Below, piece after piece: positions 35,742-44,983 of a stretch of 64,000 nt of DNA. The notes under the pieces are model-generated. The model worked only from the letters and a program-made list of their open reading frames with translations, had not been told where the DNA came from and did no database searches. Source of the DNA: Pseudomonas sp. Irchel 3E20 (GTDB taxonomy: Bacteria; Pseudomonadota; Gammaproteobacteria; Pseudomonadales; Pseudomonadaceae). Numbering within the stretch: the first letter of the stretch is position 1; every line of letters begins with the position of its first letter. The stretch is from assembly GCF_900187645.1 (NCBI RefSeq), contig NZ_FYEE01000004.1, positions 124,001-188,000 of the forward strand, given 5' to 3'. Made by a program: the position numbers and the translations under genes.

Positions 35742-36602
35742 CTACCGAACCTCAGCATTGCAAAACAAGGCGTCATCCGCCAAAGCTTCGTAGAGTGTTT
35801 TCTTCCACCCATTGATCAACAAATCAGGCGTATTAGCGCCTGAACGGAGGAAGTCTGAAAAAGCTTCAGGAGGCTGCCTACTGAAGTAGTTTGTACGCAT
35901 GTCCATCAGGAAGCTGAGTTCTGAGCCCGCTTGGACGCTGTAGCGCTCGGCAATTCCGAATAGGGAGAAATGGTTAATTACCCTTGCCTTGTCCTCATCA
36001 CTCCAGTCATCAGGTGGACTGGCGCTGTAGGTGATTGAGCAAGGGCTGGTGTGAGATACGGAAACACTGATCCACCTTTGCTCAAAAAACTGTCGTTTGT
36101 CCAGATATGGGTGAAGCGGTTGCCGATGCGGGTGGTCAATCAAGGGGTTACGTTTGTCGGTATTGCAGTCACGGCAGGCAGGGATCAAGTTTTGGGGAAC
36201 GATAGCCAGCATAGGGTAGTTGGCTTTTGGCAAATAATGATCCAGGGTTCTCGGTCGTCCTATTCCTCCACATGTAGGACAATGGTCACCTGCAGCCACC
36301 AAAATAGAGTCGTAGAGTGCTCGGCCAGGTTCGCGCTGCACCATGTAGTATTCGTAGAGGTGAACAAGCTCGCTTTTTCGAATGTCGTCGATCACGAAGG
36401 GATCATCCCCCCTGGCCAACCTTAATGAGGGTAACTCCCACGTGGATCCGGCGGCGACTCTTTCGATAAATTCGGCGGCATTGGCTGTGATGCCTAGAAG
36501 AATGCCCCTCATTCTATCTCTCTGATGATCATCAATGATCGCAAAAGTGCAGGCCATGTAGGCCTCCTCAGGAGTGCAACTTGGCGCTAACAATTGCTTC
36601 AT
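35742..36602 (-). CDS. ptuB: HNH endonuclease, Septu-type (PtuB-like)
   Basis: A 286-residue protein with an HNH/zinc domain in the middle: CPTCGG (C108, C111), TLDHYLPK (D121, H122), then NLIPACRDCNTDKRN with C143, C146 and the catalytic asparagine. Flanking regions are helical. The start ATG overlaps the stop of the AAA-type ATPase gene by four bases. An ATPase with LSG-type ABC signature coupled to an HNH nuclease is the arrangement of the Septu anti-phage system, in which PtuB is the nuclease. The symbol is given on arrangement and domain; subtype is unclear. Confidence 0.78.
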   Translation of the reverse strand: MKQLLAPSCTPEEAYMACTFAIIDDHQRDRMRGILLGITANAAEFIERVAAGSTWELPSLRLARGDDPFVIDDIRKSELVHLYEYYMVQREPGRALYDSILVAAGDHCPTCGGIGRPRTLDHYLPKANYPMLAIVPQNLIPACRDCNTDKRNPLIDHPHRQPLHPYLDKRQFFEQRWISVSVSHTSPCSITYSASPPDDWSDEDKARVINHFSLFGIAERYSVQAGSELSFLMDMRTNYFSRQPPEAFSDFLRSGANTPDLLINGWKKTLYEALADDALFCNAEVR

Positions 36603-38140
36603 GTCTGTACCTTTGAATCACGCTCAGCGATTAACGCCCGAAGAATTGCCTGCCCCTCAAGCCCCAATTTCCCACCGAATTTTCCAAGGATCACCTCAAA
36701 GGTATGTCCCTCAGCAGCTTCAGCTGCAAGAAGTGTATGAAAACCCGAGGATGCGACGTCCAACCCAAACACTTCCCGGGTAAGAATTCCTACGTTCTCG
36801 CCGAACGTTTCAACTGTTGGCCGCTGCGCCGACGCCACCAAATTAGACCGATGAATCTTCCAGACACACGACGCAGGAATTTCTTGGAGCACCACCGGCG
36901 AATGCGTGGCCACGATCGCTACACCGTTGCGATCCAGAAGCAGCTCACTCAACGCCCTAATCAATGCCGATAGCAGCGGCGGATGCAAATGGCTTTCGGG
37001 CTCATCCATCAGGACGAGAGTTTTTTCCTCGACCAGCTCGACCAACTTGGTGATAGTCAGGAGCACGATCGAATGGCCTGAGCTAAGATTCGAAAAGATT
37101 TCGTTGGCTGCCGTGATCCATTCCTCGCCACTCAAAGACAAGAGCCTGTCGAATCCCAAACCTGCGAAATTCTCATCAGTTTGCAAAGTTATGACGGCCT
37201 GTCGCCAACGGTTTCGCTTATGCGTTTCCCGCAGGCACCCTCTCATACCGTCAATGAAGTCAGATTTGAGAGCGTCCCGGCGCTTTAACTCATGCCATGT
37301 GTCCTCGCCTTTTGACTTTAGCCCCACATAGAAAAAACAGGTGCCTTTGGATGGATCGGGCTGCTCTGGAGGTGGATCAAAGGGGTCAAATGCGCTAAAG
37401 GATACGAGCACTACGCTGCTGAAAAAATCTGGGGCAATAATCGCCCGCTGTTGCCCCCAAAACTGATTTTGGTAGATGGCATCTGCACCAGCGTGGCGAT
37501 TGTGGATGGCATTGGTGATGCCGTTGAGGATGGTGGTCTTTCCTATGCCGTTTCGCCCGATTAGCGCGTGCACATTTGTCAGGGGCGTCGAATCAACATT
37601 CACATCAAAACTCAACTCAATGCCGGCGGTAGAGCTATTCGCTTGCTTCGTGTAGACGAAAGAAAAATTGGTTCGGACAGCACCACCAAGTAGGACTCGC
37701 GTAAATTGATTCTTGACGCTGGCCAAGCTGACATTGCGCAACAACGAGATTGACAGCACGGGCTCGTCTATTATCGCTTCCAGGATTTCAGGGTTGGCAA
37801 CGACGTCATTCATCCCTCGGAGGAAGTCAAACCGCAAATCATAGGAGGATAGGCTCGCGATTTTTTGGTAGTACTCCACATTGGTACCGAGTGAGAAGAA
37901 GCCTTCTGGAAGGCTTTGGAAAGAATCTGGAAGTTTGGAGCGTGTGGTTGTTGCAGTATCCTGCCCTTTGAATCCAATCTTCACATTCTCAAGATCGTGA
38001 GCCGTGCCAAACTCGTCATATACGATGACATAGAACATTGTGACAAAACTGTGATCGTTCCAGCGGTCAAATTTCAGATACGCAGTGCTGATCTTCCCGG
38101 TCGGGAATTTGTCATCCCTGCCTATGATATAGAATTCCAT
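36599..38140 (-). CDS. ptuA: ABC-type AAA ATPase, Septu-type (PtuA-like)
   Basis: A 513-residue ATPase. Walker A is GRNGIGKTT (195-203), the signature region LSLSGEE (334-340), and Walker B LVLMDEPESHLH (375-386), followed by a typical VAIVATHSPVV histidine switch. The first 190 residues are an unrecognised N-terminal domain. It has no TOPRIM domain, unlike the OLD genes in this window. It is translationally coupled to the HNH gene, as in Septu. It is divergent from the second OLD/UvrD pair, with about 185 bases between them. Confidence 0.8.
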   Translation of the reverse strand: MEFYIIGRDDKFPTGKISTAYLKFDRWNDHSFVTMFYVIVYDEFGTAHDLENVKIGFKGQDTATTTRSKLPDSFQSLPEGFFSLGTNVEYYQKIASLSSYDLRFDFLRGMNDVVANPEILEAIIDEPVLSISLLRNVSLASVKNQFTRVLLGGAVRTNFSFVYTKQANSSTAGIELSFDVNVDSTPLTNVHALIGRNGIGKTTILNGITNAIHNRHAGADAIYQNQFWGQQRAIIAPDFFSSVVLVSFSAFDPFDPPPEQPDPSKGTCFFYVGLKSKGEDTWHELKRRDALKSDFIDGMRGCLRETHKRNRWRQAVITLQTDENFAGLGFDRLLSLSGEEWITAANEIFSNLSSGHSIVLLTITKLVELVEEKTLVLMDEPESHLHPPLLSALIRALSELLLDRNGVAIVATHSPVVLQEIPASCVWKIHRSNLVASAQRPTVETFGENVGILTREVFGLDVASSGFHTLLAAEAAEGHTFEVILGKFGGKLGLEGQAILRALIAERDSKVQT

Positions 38141-38326
38141 TCTTCCCTGTTCCTGATGAGCACGAGGCTCAGCGACTGACTTGAGTGAATGCCGCTTATG
38201 GTGGCACTTCGGCTCCAGAACTACAAACCAAGTGGATTGAGCTTGGTGCCCCTTCTGCTAGTAGTCAGCTACAGTTCCATGGGAAAGGGTGACTCACTGC
38301 CACCGCCTTATCTCAGGGAAGACTCA

Positions 38327-40624
38327 ATGCGCATCCTGCATCTGGAGCTTGCGAATTTCCGTAAGCTTAAATCCGTTAGAATCGACTTGGCGGCCGAAAC
38401 CACTCTTCTGGTGGGCGCCAACAACAGCGGCAAATCATCAGCAATGCTGGCACTACGTAAATTCCTGGTTAAGCCGACGACGTTCCGGCTGCAGGATCTC
38501 ACTCTTTGCCATATCGCTACGCTCGATACGATTGGCCAGGAGTGGGAACAGGCCGATGGCAGCTTCGCTATTCCAGCATCCAACGCTTGGGCTGAGTGGC
38601 TGCCAGCCTTGGACGTTTGGATACAAGCAGCTCAGGGCGAGCTCCACCACATCCGCGACCTGATTCCGAATTTCTCTTGGTCAGGCGGCATGGTGGGTAT
38701 GCGATTTCGGCTGGAGCCTGATGATCTTCCAACGCTCTATTCCGATTATCGAAAAGAACGGGAACGGGTCGCTACGCTGCTGCAGGAAATTGAGAGTCAG
38801 GCTGCGGATGGCCAGGTGCGCCCGACCCTCCAATTATGGCCGCAGAACCTGCATGACTACCTCAACCGGCGCTTGGCCAAGGCGTTCAAAGTGCGATGGT
38901 ACCGCCTTGATCCAGATAAGCTTTCGCCACCTAACGCAGAAACCAGGACTGCCAATCTTCAGCCGCTGAGTGATACGGCAATCCCACTGGAGCGGAATCC
39001 CCTGCTTAACCTGATCAGAGTTCACGAGATCAATGCGCAGCGCGGTTTCGGGGACAGCGCCGATGAGGGACAAGATGAAAGCAAACCCGGAAGCGGCAGG
39101 AAACTTTCTGAACAATTACGCACGTATTATCGTCGTCACCTTGACCCCGGTGATAGCCCGGATGTGCATGACCTGGAGGCCCTGCGGGCGATTGAAGCGG
39201 CTCAAAGTGCCTTCGACAGCAGGCTCACTGTCAGCTTTGCGCCGGCACTCAGAGAGGTCGCAGGCCTCGGCTACCCGAACAACAGCGATCCGAACATCAA
39301 AGTAGCAACTCGTCTTGCGCCAACGGACGGAATGGATCATGAGGCCGCTGTACTATTTGAGTTGGACTCTGTCGCAGGAGCGCCAGGGGAACCGCGCCTG
39401 AGCCTCCCCGAGACATCCAACGGCCTTGGCTACCAAAACCTCATTTCCATGATCTTCCGTCTCATGGCGTTTCGAGATGACTGGCTCAGGAAATCTCGCA
39501 CCCCTGATGAGCGCAGTGCCGCCAACGTTGAGCCAATCCATCTTGTACTGGTCGAAGAACCCGAGGCACACCTTCACGTTCAAGTGCAGCAAGCCTTCAT
39601 CAAGCATGCGTACCACGTGCTGTGCAACGATCCTCTGCTTGAGGAATTTCCAAACCTGAGAAGCCAGCTGGTTGTGAGTTCCCATTCAAGCCATGTCGCG
39701 CATGAAATCGAGTACGAGCACCTTCGTTACTTTCGACGGCTCCCATCCGGGATGGCGAATATCCCGATACCGGTATCCACGGTCTCAAACCTGAGCACGG
39801 TGTTTGGCCAACGCGGGAAGACCAAGGAATTCGTCACACGATACCTCCGGGCGCATCACGCCGACCTTTTCTTCGCTGACGCGGTCATCCTGGTCGAAGG
39901 CGCAGCGGAGCGCATGATTCTTCCCCATTTCCTGCGTCAGCATTTCAAGTTTCTCGACCAGTGCTACATCACTATTCTCGACATCGGCGGAAGTCATGCT
40001 CATCGCCTCAGACCGCTGATTGATGCCCTGGGGATTGCGACATTGGTAATCACAGACCTGGACGCAGGAAAAGCCAAGGCGGCACAGCCAGTTGCTCGGG
40101 GGGCCGAGCAAATCACGAATAACCCTACCGTCCGCCACTGGATGCGTGTGGTTGGACGTGGTCATGATGTGGATACATTGCTAGACCTCCCTGCAGAGCA
40201 GAAGGTGGAAGAGATCGATGCGCTCTATTCGATCAGAATCGCCTACCAAACCCCTATCACCATTCGTTTGCCAAAGACAGGAGTACAAGCCGAGGCCTTG
40301 CCCAATACATTTGAGGACAGCTTGGTAATGAGCAACGTCGAGCGATTTGCTGGAAAATCACGTCGCGGGCTGATGCGTGCGTTCAGCGAGGCCATTCAGA
40401 CCGCCGACACGACTCAAGTACTGGGTGAAGTGCTGTTCGAGAAGCTGCGTACAGGCGACAAGGCTGAGTTCGCCCTGGAGATCCTGGGCGATCCAGAATT
40501 CAGTCAACTCGTGGTTCCCAGTTACATCCATGAAGGCCTGACCTGGCTGCAGTCGAAGCTGGAGCTCAAACGCAAAGACCTTCTGGTGGTTCCACCCGCA
40601 ATCGTCGAGGTGACAGAAGAATGA
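38327..40624 (+). CDS. Second OLD-family ATPase/TOPRIM nuclease (GajA-like, divergent)
   Basis: A 765-residue OLD-type protein. Walker A is GANNSGKS (30-37), Walker B LVEEPEAHLH at about 405-414, a switch SSHSSHVAHE follows, and the TOPRIM part has VILVEGAAER (about 520) and LVITDLDAG (about 574). The ATG at 38327 has AGGGA about 8 bases upstream; a longer frame from 38189 has no such site. It overlaps the next gene (ATGA), encoding a UvrD-type helicase. The order matches Gabija, but the protein is much longer than the first OLD gene in the window and clearly diverged, so it may be a different Gabija subtype or a related system. Confidence 0.82.
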   Translation: MRILHLELANFRKLKSVRIDLAAETTLLVGANNSGKSSAMLALRKFLVKPTTFRLQDLTLCHIATLDTIGQEWEQADGSFAIPASNAWAEWLPALDVWIQAAQGELHHIRDLIPNFSWSGGMVGMRFRLEPDDLPTLYSDYRKERERVATLLQEIESQAADGQVRPTLQLWPQNLHDYLNRRLAKAFKVRWYRLDPDKLSPPNAETRTANLQPLSDTAIPLERNPLLNLIRVHEINAQRGFGDSADEGQDESKPGSGRKLSEQLRTYYRRHLDPGDSPDVHDLEALRAIEAAQSAFDSRLTVSFAPALREVAGLGYPNNSDPNIKVATRLAPTDGMDHEAAVLFELDSVAGAPGEPRLSLPETSNGLGYQNLISMIFRLMAFRDDWLRKSRTPDERSAANVEPIHLVLVEEPEAHLHVQVQQAFIKHAYHVLCNDPLLEEFPNLRSQLVVSSHSSHVAHEIEYEHLRYFRRLPSGMANIPIPVSTVSNLSTVFGQRGKTKEFVTRYLRAHHADLFFADAVILVEGAAERMILPHFLRQHFKFLDQCYITILDIGGSHAHRLRPLIDALGIATLVITDLDAGKAKAAQPVARGAEQITNNPTVRHWMRVVGRGHDVDTLLDLPAEQKVEEIDALYSIRIAYQTPITIRLPKTGVQAEALPNTFEDSLVMSNVERFAGKSRRGLMRAFSEAIQTADTTQVLGEVLFEKLRTGDKAEFALEILGDPEFSQLVVPSYIHEGLTWLQSKLELKRKDLLVVPPAIVEVTEE

Positions 40625-42495
40625 TTCCGTCAGCGCCGGAGCGCGATAACCCCATTCGTGATGCTGACGACCTTATCCGAGAATGCCTGGATTTGGATCA
40701 CCCACGGAGTTTTTTCCTCTACGCTGGCGCGGGGTCTGGGAAAACCCATTCTCTGGTAACCGCTGTCAGGGAGCTGAAATCGCGCGCGCACAAGAAACTG
40801 ACCTTCGAAGGACGTCAGGTTGCAATCATTACCTACACCAACGCAGCATGTGAGGAGATTTCTCGCCGGCTGGAGCACGATCCCTTGGTGGTCGTTTCAA
40901 CCATCCACGCATTTTCATGGCGAATGATCCAAGGTTTCAATGACGACATCCGCGAGTGGCTTCGCAGCAAGCTCGCTGAAAGTATCGAGGAACTGAAAGA
41001 CAAACTCGCAAAAGCTCGGGATCCCAACAACAAAACCGCTCGCGCCAATCGTGCATCGCTAGAGAGTAAAAAGCGCCGGCTTGCTGCGTTAGATGAGGTT
41101 TTCAGCTTCACCTACAGTCCCACCGGAGAAAATCGGGGACGCCAAGCCTTGAACCACGCCGAGGTCATTCAGATGGCGGCTGCATTTATTCAGCGTCCAC
41201 CTTTGCTTGACGTGATGGCCGATCAGCATCCTGTACTTCTAATTGACGAAAGCCAGGATACCTACGGCCCTCTCATGGACGCGTTCCTGACCGCTCAATC
41301 GCTAATCCCGGATCGGTTTTGTCTTGGGCTTTTGGGCGACACCATGCAGCGGATTTACAACGATGGTAAAGAGCAATTGGAACAGGCAATACCCGCCGAT
41401 TGGGCCACCCCCGAAAAGCCAGTAAATAGAAGGTGTCCAACTAGGGTAGTGGAGCTCATCAACGTCATCCGCAGCGCCGCCGATGATCATCAACAGGCTC
41501 CAAAGCCTGGTGCGATTCAAGGGGCAGTGCGCATGTTCTGTACCCGGCAACCTGCAAATGGCGGCTTTGAGTTGGAGAGCCAGATTGCTGAACGAATGGC
41601 ACAAATTACGGGCGATGAACAGTGGGCAGCAGGAGCATCTGAGCGAAAAACACTGATACTTGAGCACAAAATGGCCGGCCGGCGCCTAGGATTTGAGGGC
41701 ATTTTTACGCCTCTTTACGCAGTTGAGCACCTGCGTACCAGCCTGCTGGATGGAACGCTGCCTATTCTCAAATTGTTCTTTGACGGGGTCATGCCGATTT
41801 TGGACGGCGCCAGGCACAGCGAATTCGCGCTCATGGAAGCTGTGCGGAAGAGATCACCTCTCCTCGACAGTGAGCACATGAAAGCGGCCCCTGATCAGTT
41901 GGGGTTACTTCAACAAGTCGGTGCCAGTTGCCAAACTTTGTGCGATTTGGTTACAGGTGATGATCCGTCTTTGGCCGATGTCGTGTTGGTGCTGGCGCAA
42001 ACAGGCCTGCTTGAAATACCTGACCGTCTCGCAGCTGCCCTGGAGCAGGGTGTGACTGATGAAGAACCGCCTGAGACAGTTGATCGTGAAGCACTTGAAG
42101 TGCACGCCTACCGCATCCTCTTGGGGCGCCGATATTCTGAAATGGTCGCATTCGCTGGATACGCTCAGGGCTTGTCACCCTTCGATACTCACCAGGGTGT
42201 CAAAGGCTTGGAGTTTCCACGAGTCATGGTGATTCTCAATGATGAAGAGGCCGGAGGGTTCCTATTCAGCTACGAAAAACTATTGGGCGTTAAGGCTCCG
42301 TCCGACAGTGATATCAAAAATCAGCGCGCTGGAAAGGATGATGCGCTATCCCGAACGCGCCGCCTGCTTTACGTCACCTGCAGCCGGGCAGAGAAAAGCC
42401 TGGGGATTGTGGTTTATACAGCTCAGCCGGAAATCGCTAAAGAGCGCGTAGTTGAGGCTCGTTGGCTCGCAGCAGACGAGATAGAGATCATCTGA
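40621..42495 (+). CDS. Second UvrD-like helicase coupled to an OLD nuclease (GajB-like)
   Basis: A 624-residue SF1 helicase. Motif I is GAGSGKT (36-42), motif II LLIDESQD (D209), motif III LGDTMQRIYNDG, and motif V HQGVKGLEFPRV. The end has LLYVTCSRAEKSLG (motif VI). A basic helical insert of about 60 residues follows motif Ia/b (ELKDKLAKARDPNNK). It starts within the stop of the OLD gene. The pair is likely a single DNA-targeting defence module. Confidence 0.82.
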   Translation: MIPSAPERDNPIRDADDLIRECLDLDHPRSFFLYAGAGSGKTHSLVTAVRELKSRAHKKLTFEGRQVAIITYTNAACEEISRRLEHDPLVVVSTIHAFSWRMIQGFNDDIREWLRSKLAESIEELKDKLAKARDPNNKTARANRASLESKKRRLAALDEVFSFTYSPTGENRGRQALNHAEVIQMAAAFIQRPPLLDVMADQHPVLLIDESQDTYGPLMDAFLTAQSLIPDRFCLGLLGDTMQRIYNDGKEQLEQAIPADWATPEKPVNRRCPTRVVELINVIRSAADDHQQAPKPGAIQGAVRMFCTRQPANGGFELESQIAERMAQITGDEQWAAGASERKTLILEHKMAGRRLGFEGIFTPLYAVEHLRTSLLDGTLPILKLFFDGVMPILDGARHSEFALMEAVRKRSPLLDSEHMKAAPDQLGLLQQVGASCQTLCDLVTGDDPSLADVVLVLAQTGLLEIPDRLAAALEQGVTDEEPPETVDREALEVHAYRILLGRRYSEMVAFAGYAQGLSPFDTHQGVKGLEFPRVMVILNDEEAGGFLFSYEKLLGVKAPSDSDIKNQRAGKDDALSRTRRLLYVTCSRAEKSLGIVVYTAQPEIAKERVVEARWLAADEIEII

Positions 42496-42502
42496 ACCGC
42501 CA

Positions 42503-42585
42503 GGCTGGGCCCTCTACGCCTCGCGCACCCCGATGCGCTAGCGGAGAGCGCTGGCAGTTGACAGGCCCAGCCCACGCGTTTTTTT
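42503..42585 (+). terminator. Long-loop hairpin with U-run after the second UvrD gene
   Basis: Nine-base arms GGCTGGGCC (42503-42511) and GGCCCAGCC (42564-42572) with a loop of about 52 bases that can fold further, followed by a seven-T run at 42579-42585. It lies between two convergent genes. Confidence 0.45.
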
Positions 42586-42606
42586 GTCCACGCCTGGTAT
42601 CTCAAA

Positions 42607-43245
42607 TCAATGGCTGTTGTTCAGGACAACCATCTCAGCGAACTGCAGCAAGCTGGTCATCTGCCCGCCGCCCCTACGAACAAGGTGGTGGCCCGTGATG
42701 CCCACGGCCGTTGGGCCATCACGATCACATCGGATGGAGTCCCCGATCATGTGCACCACTTCGCCGGATCCCAACGCACCACTCGGGATAGCTCTCAGTT
42801 GATCACGCGTCCAGTTGTACATCTGAGGCTCGGGCTTAAGGATGCCCAATTGATAGCTGTATGCGTAGACATCAAGGTTGGGGAACAGGCTACTTACGAC
42901 TGCACCATAGGGCTGTGCGAGGTTGGAGCATACGGCGATGGCCACGCTATGTTTCTGCAGCAACTCGATGCCGGCCAAGGCATCCGCGAAGGGTTCCATG
43001 CTGGCCAAATCGGTATCGAGCACTTCCTGGATTTCAGCCAGACGGCCGTGGGACAGATGGATGCCTAGGTGCTCCGCCGCGCCCTCAAGGCCGCAATTCA
43101 GCGTCATTACGAGACGAGCATCATTTGGCGTGTGACGTCGTCCTTGGCGAAGCCCCTCCTTGAACAACAGGCGATAAGGTTGAACCGATGCCCTGCTGGA
43201 GAGGATTGTTCCGAACGCATCCAAAATCACTGCTTTGATCGTCAT
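42607..43245 (-). CDS. HAD-superfamily hydrolase
   Basis: A 212-residue haloacid-dehalogenase-type hydrolase. The first motif is VILDAFGTI with the nucleophile aspartate (D9). Motif II is AVCSNLAQPYG, motif III is LGILKPEPQMY with its lysine, and motif IV is MIGDSIRCD. These fit a phosphatase or dehalogenase acting on a small molecule. The cap domain is short and helical. It converges on the second UvrD gene and does not look like a defence component. Confidence 0.85.
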   Translation of the reverse strand: MTIKAVILDAFGTILSSRASVQPYRLLFKEGLRQGRRHTPNDARLVMTLNCGLEGAAEHLGIHLSHGRLAEIQEVLDTDLASMEPFADALAGIELLQKHSVAIAVCSNLAQPYGAVVSSLFPNLDVYAYSYQLGILKPEPQMYNWTRDQLRAIPSGALGSGEVVHMIGDSIRCDRDGPTAVGITGHHLVRRGGGQMTSLLQFAEMVVLNNSH

Positions 43246-43486
43246 GATGTCCCCGACTTAGGATCAGGCTCCAAGCTTACTACGGGTGCCAGTGGTGCGG
43301 GTCAGCGAACCGAGGCTTGCGACAGCGAGCAGTGACTCATGGCGACTTGAAGTGACGTCAGTCCCCCTATCGCCGGCGAGCCACACCGCAACGTGCGTTA
43401 TTGCAGGGAATAGATTTCCACTCCATCATCGGCGTGAAAGCGTTGAGTAATCTGCCTCGACGCACGACTGACCGTGAGTAGAGTCA

Positions 43487-44260
43487 ATGAGCATTACGGA
43501 TAGCGGCGCATTCATCCGAGAGGTCAAGAAGGCCCCTCAGATTTTCTACACCATTCACTACTCCTGCCAGAGCCTGTACGACGATAACGAAGGCCTCTCT
43601 CCCCGCATCACCTCCATTGCCATTACGCACTACGCGACCGGTCAGGCCGTTAGTTTTTCGACGCATTCTATCGCTGAAGAGCTTCGAATCGGGCGTGAGG
43701 ACGTTCTCGGGAATTTCGACGCGGTAGAGCTCCAGTTGCTAACCGGTTTTTATCAGTTCGTCCGTGACAGGCGCGACAAGTACTGGGTGCACTGGAATAT
43801 GCGAAACCTTACCTACGGATTCGAACACCTTGAGCATCGGTACAGAGCATTAGGCGAAAGGGATGCATCCGTCATCCCCGTGGAGCGCCGGCTGAATTTG
43901 AATGACCTACTGGCCGACCGCTATGGCTCTGATTATGCGCATCACCCCAAAATGAAATCCCTGATGGAGCTCAACGGTGGCATTCCCCGGCATTTCCTTG
44001 AGGGCAAAGAGGAGATCCAGGCCTTCGAAAACAAAGAGTTCATCAGGATGCATAACTCAACATTGTCAAAGGTAGGGTTTCTGAACTCCACCATTCGGAA
44101 AATGGTAACCGGAAAACTTAGAACCGCTTCAAGAGGTTTCGGCGTTGCGCTTGACCGTATTTTCGAAGGCAGATCAGCGAAAGCGATTGCCCTCGTCGGC
44201 GCGCTGATCGGGATTGGTGTGGGAGTTTGGCAGTGTATTCTCTGGTTCAAGGACGTTTAG
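43487..44260 (+). CDS. Unknown protein with C-terminal membrane segment
   Basis: A 257-residue protein. The N-terminal part has alternating strands and helices (FYTIHYSCQSLY, ITSIAITHYATGQAVSF, and FRRNL-type region KYWVHWNMRNLTYG) that loosely recall an RNase H-like exonuclease fold, though the acidic metal ligands are not convincing. The last 25 residues (ALVGALIGIGVGVWQCILWF) form a membrane helix. A HEPN-like gene follows 161 bases downstream on the same strand. Function unknown. Confidence 0.6.
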   Translation: MSITDSGAFIREVKKAPQIFYTIHYSCQSLYDDNEGLSPRITSIAITHYATGQAVSFSTHSIAEELRIGREDVLGNFDAVELQLLTGFYQFVRDRRDKYWVHWNMRNLTYGFEHLEHRYRALGERDASVIPVERRLNLNDLLADRYGSDYAHHPKMKSLMELNGGIPRHFLEGKEEIQAFENKEFIRMHNSTLSKVGFLNSTIRKMVTGKLRTASRGFGVALDRIFEGRSAKAIALVGALIGIGVGVWQCILWFKDV

Positions 44261-44421
44261 CAAGCGTCCCAGGCTGCGACTTGTGCATAGTTGATGCACG
44301 GTTGTCATTTACAGAGTAGCCATTCTCGGGATCACCTAGGCTCCTGAAAACGCGCGCATCATGCATCGCTGAATGATCAGACAATTGCCGCCTACTGATG
44401 GTGGCTAGGAATATGTAAACC

Positions 44422-44919
44422 ATGAGCACTGATGCAGAATTCGACGCCATTAAAAGCCTAGGCCGCGTGGCCTTACCTCGTAGCAATACCTACCTGTTTC
44501 GTTTGGGTATTGCCTTGTACGGTTTCGCCTCGATCGCCAGTTTCATGGCCGAGGTTACCTGCCACCTTGATCCCACTTTGAACCGGACGAAGCTTGAGGA
44601 GCAGATGGGCGCAGGCTTGCTTAACGCCTTTCGAAAGGCAGTGGAGAAAGGGGCTCTGTCCTACCCCGATGTCGTCGCACCTGGACAATTGGCGGCTGAC
44701 TTGTTTCAGGCGATGAACGCCGAACGCTCAGACATTGTCCATGCCTACCCCATCACCAATCCTGAGGGTGAGCAGATCCTCCATCGCCGCAAGGACAGTC
44801 AAGGCAAATACTTCGAAGTGACCGATGTGCTCCTGGACAGTTTCAACTCACGCTTGCACGAGGTAAGTCTGCAGCTTTGCGCCATACGCAGAATCGTGAG
44901 GCCTGATCTGGGGGACTGA
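44422..44919 (+). CDS. HEPN-like protein
   Basis: A 165-residue helical protein. The segment MNAERSDIVHAYP contains R-x4-H (R102, H107), as in HEPN ribonucleases, and is followed by LHRRKDSQGKYFEV. The first half (LFRLGIALYGFASIASFM) is hydrophobic but more like a buried helix than a membrane span. It follows the membrane-anchored unknown protein and converges with the caspase gene. Ribonuclease activity is a prediction from the motif. Confidence 0.6.
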   Translation: MSTDAEFDAIKSLGRVALPRSNTYLFRLGIALYGFASIASFMAEVTCHLDPTLNRTKLEEQMGAGLLNAFRKAVEKGALSYPDVVAPGQLAADLFQAMNAERSDIVHAYPITNPEGEQILHRRKDSQGKYFEVTDVLLDSFNSRLHEVSLQLCAIRRIVRPDLGD

Positions 44920-44983
44920 ACAGGCAATTACTGCCCAGTCCCCGGTTGACCGGACTCAGAAGCCCTAGCTGCGTTCGAGGTCA

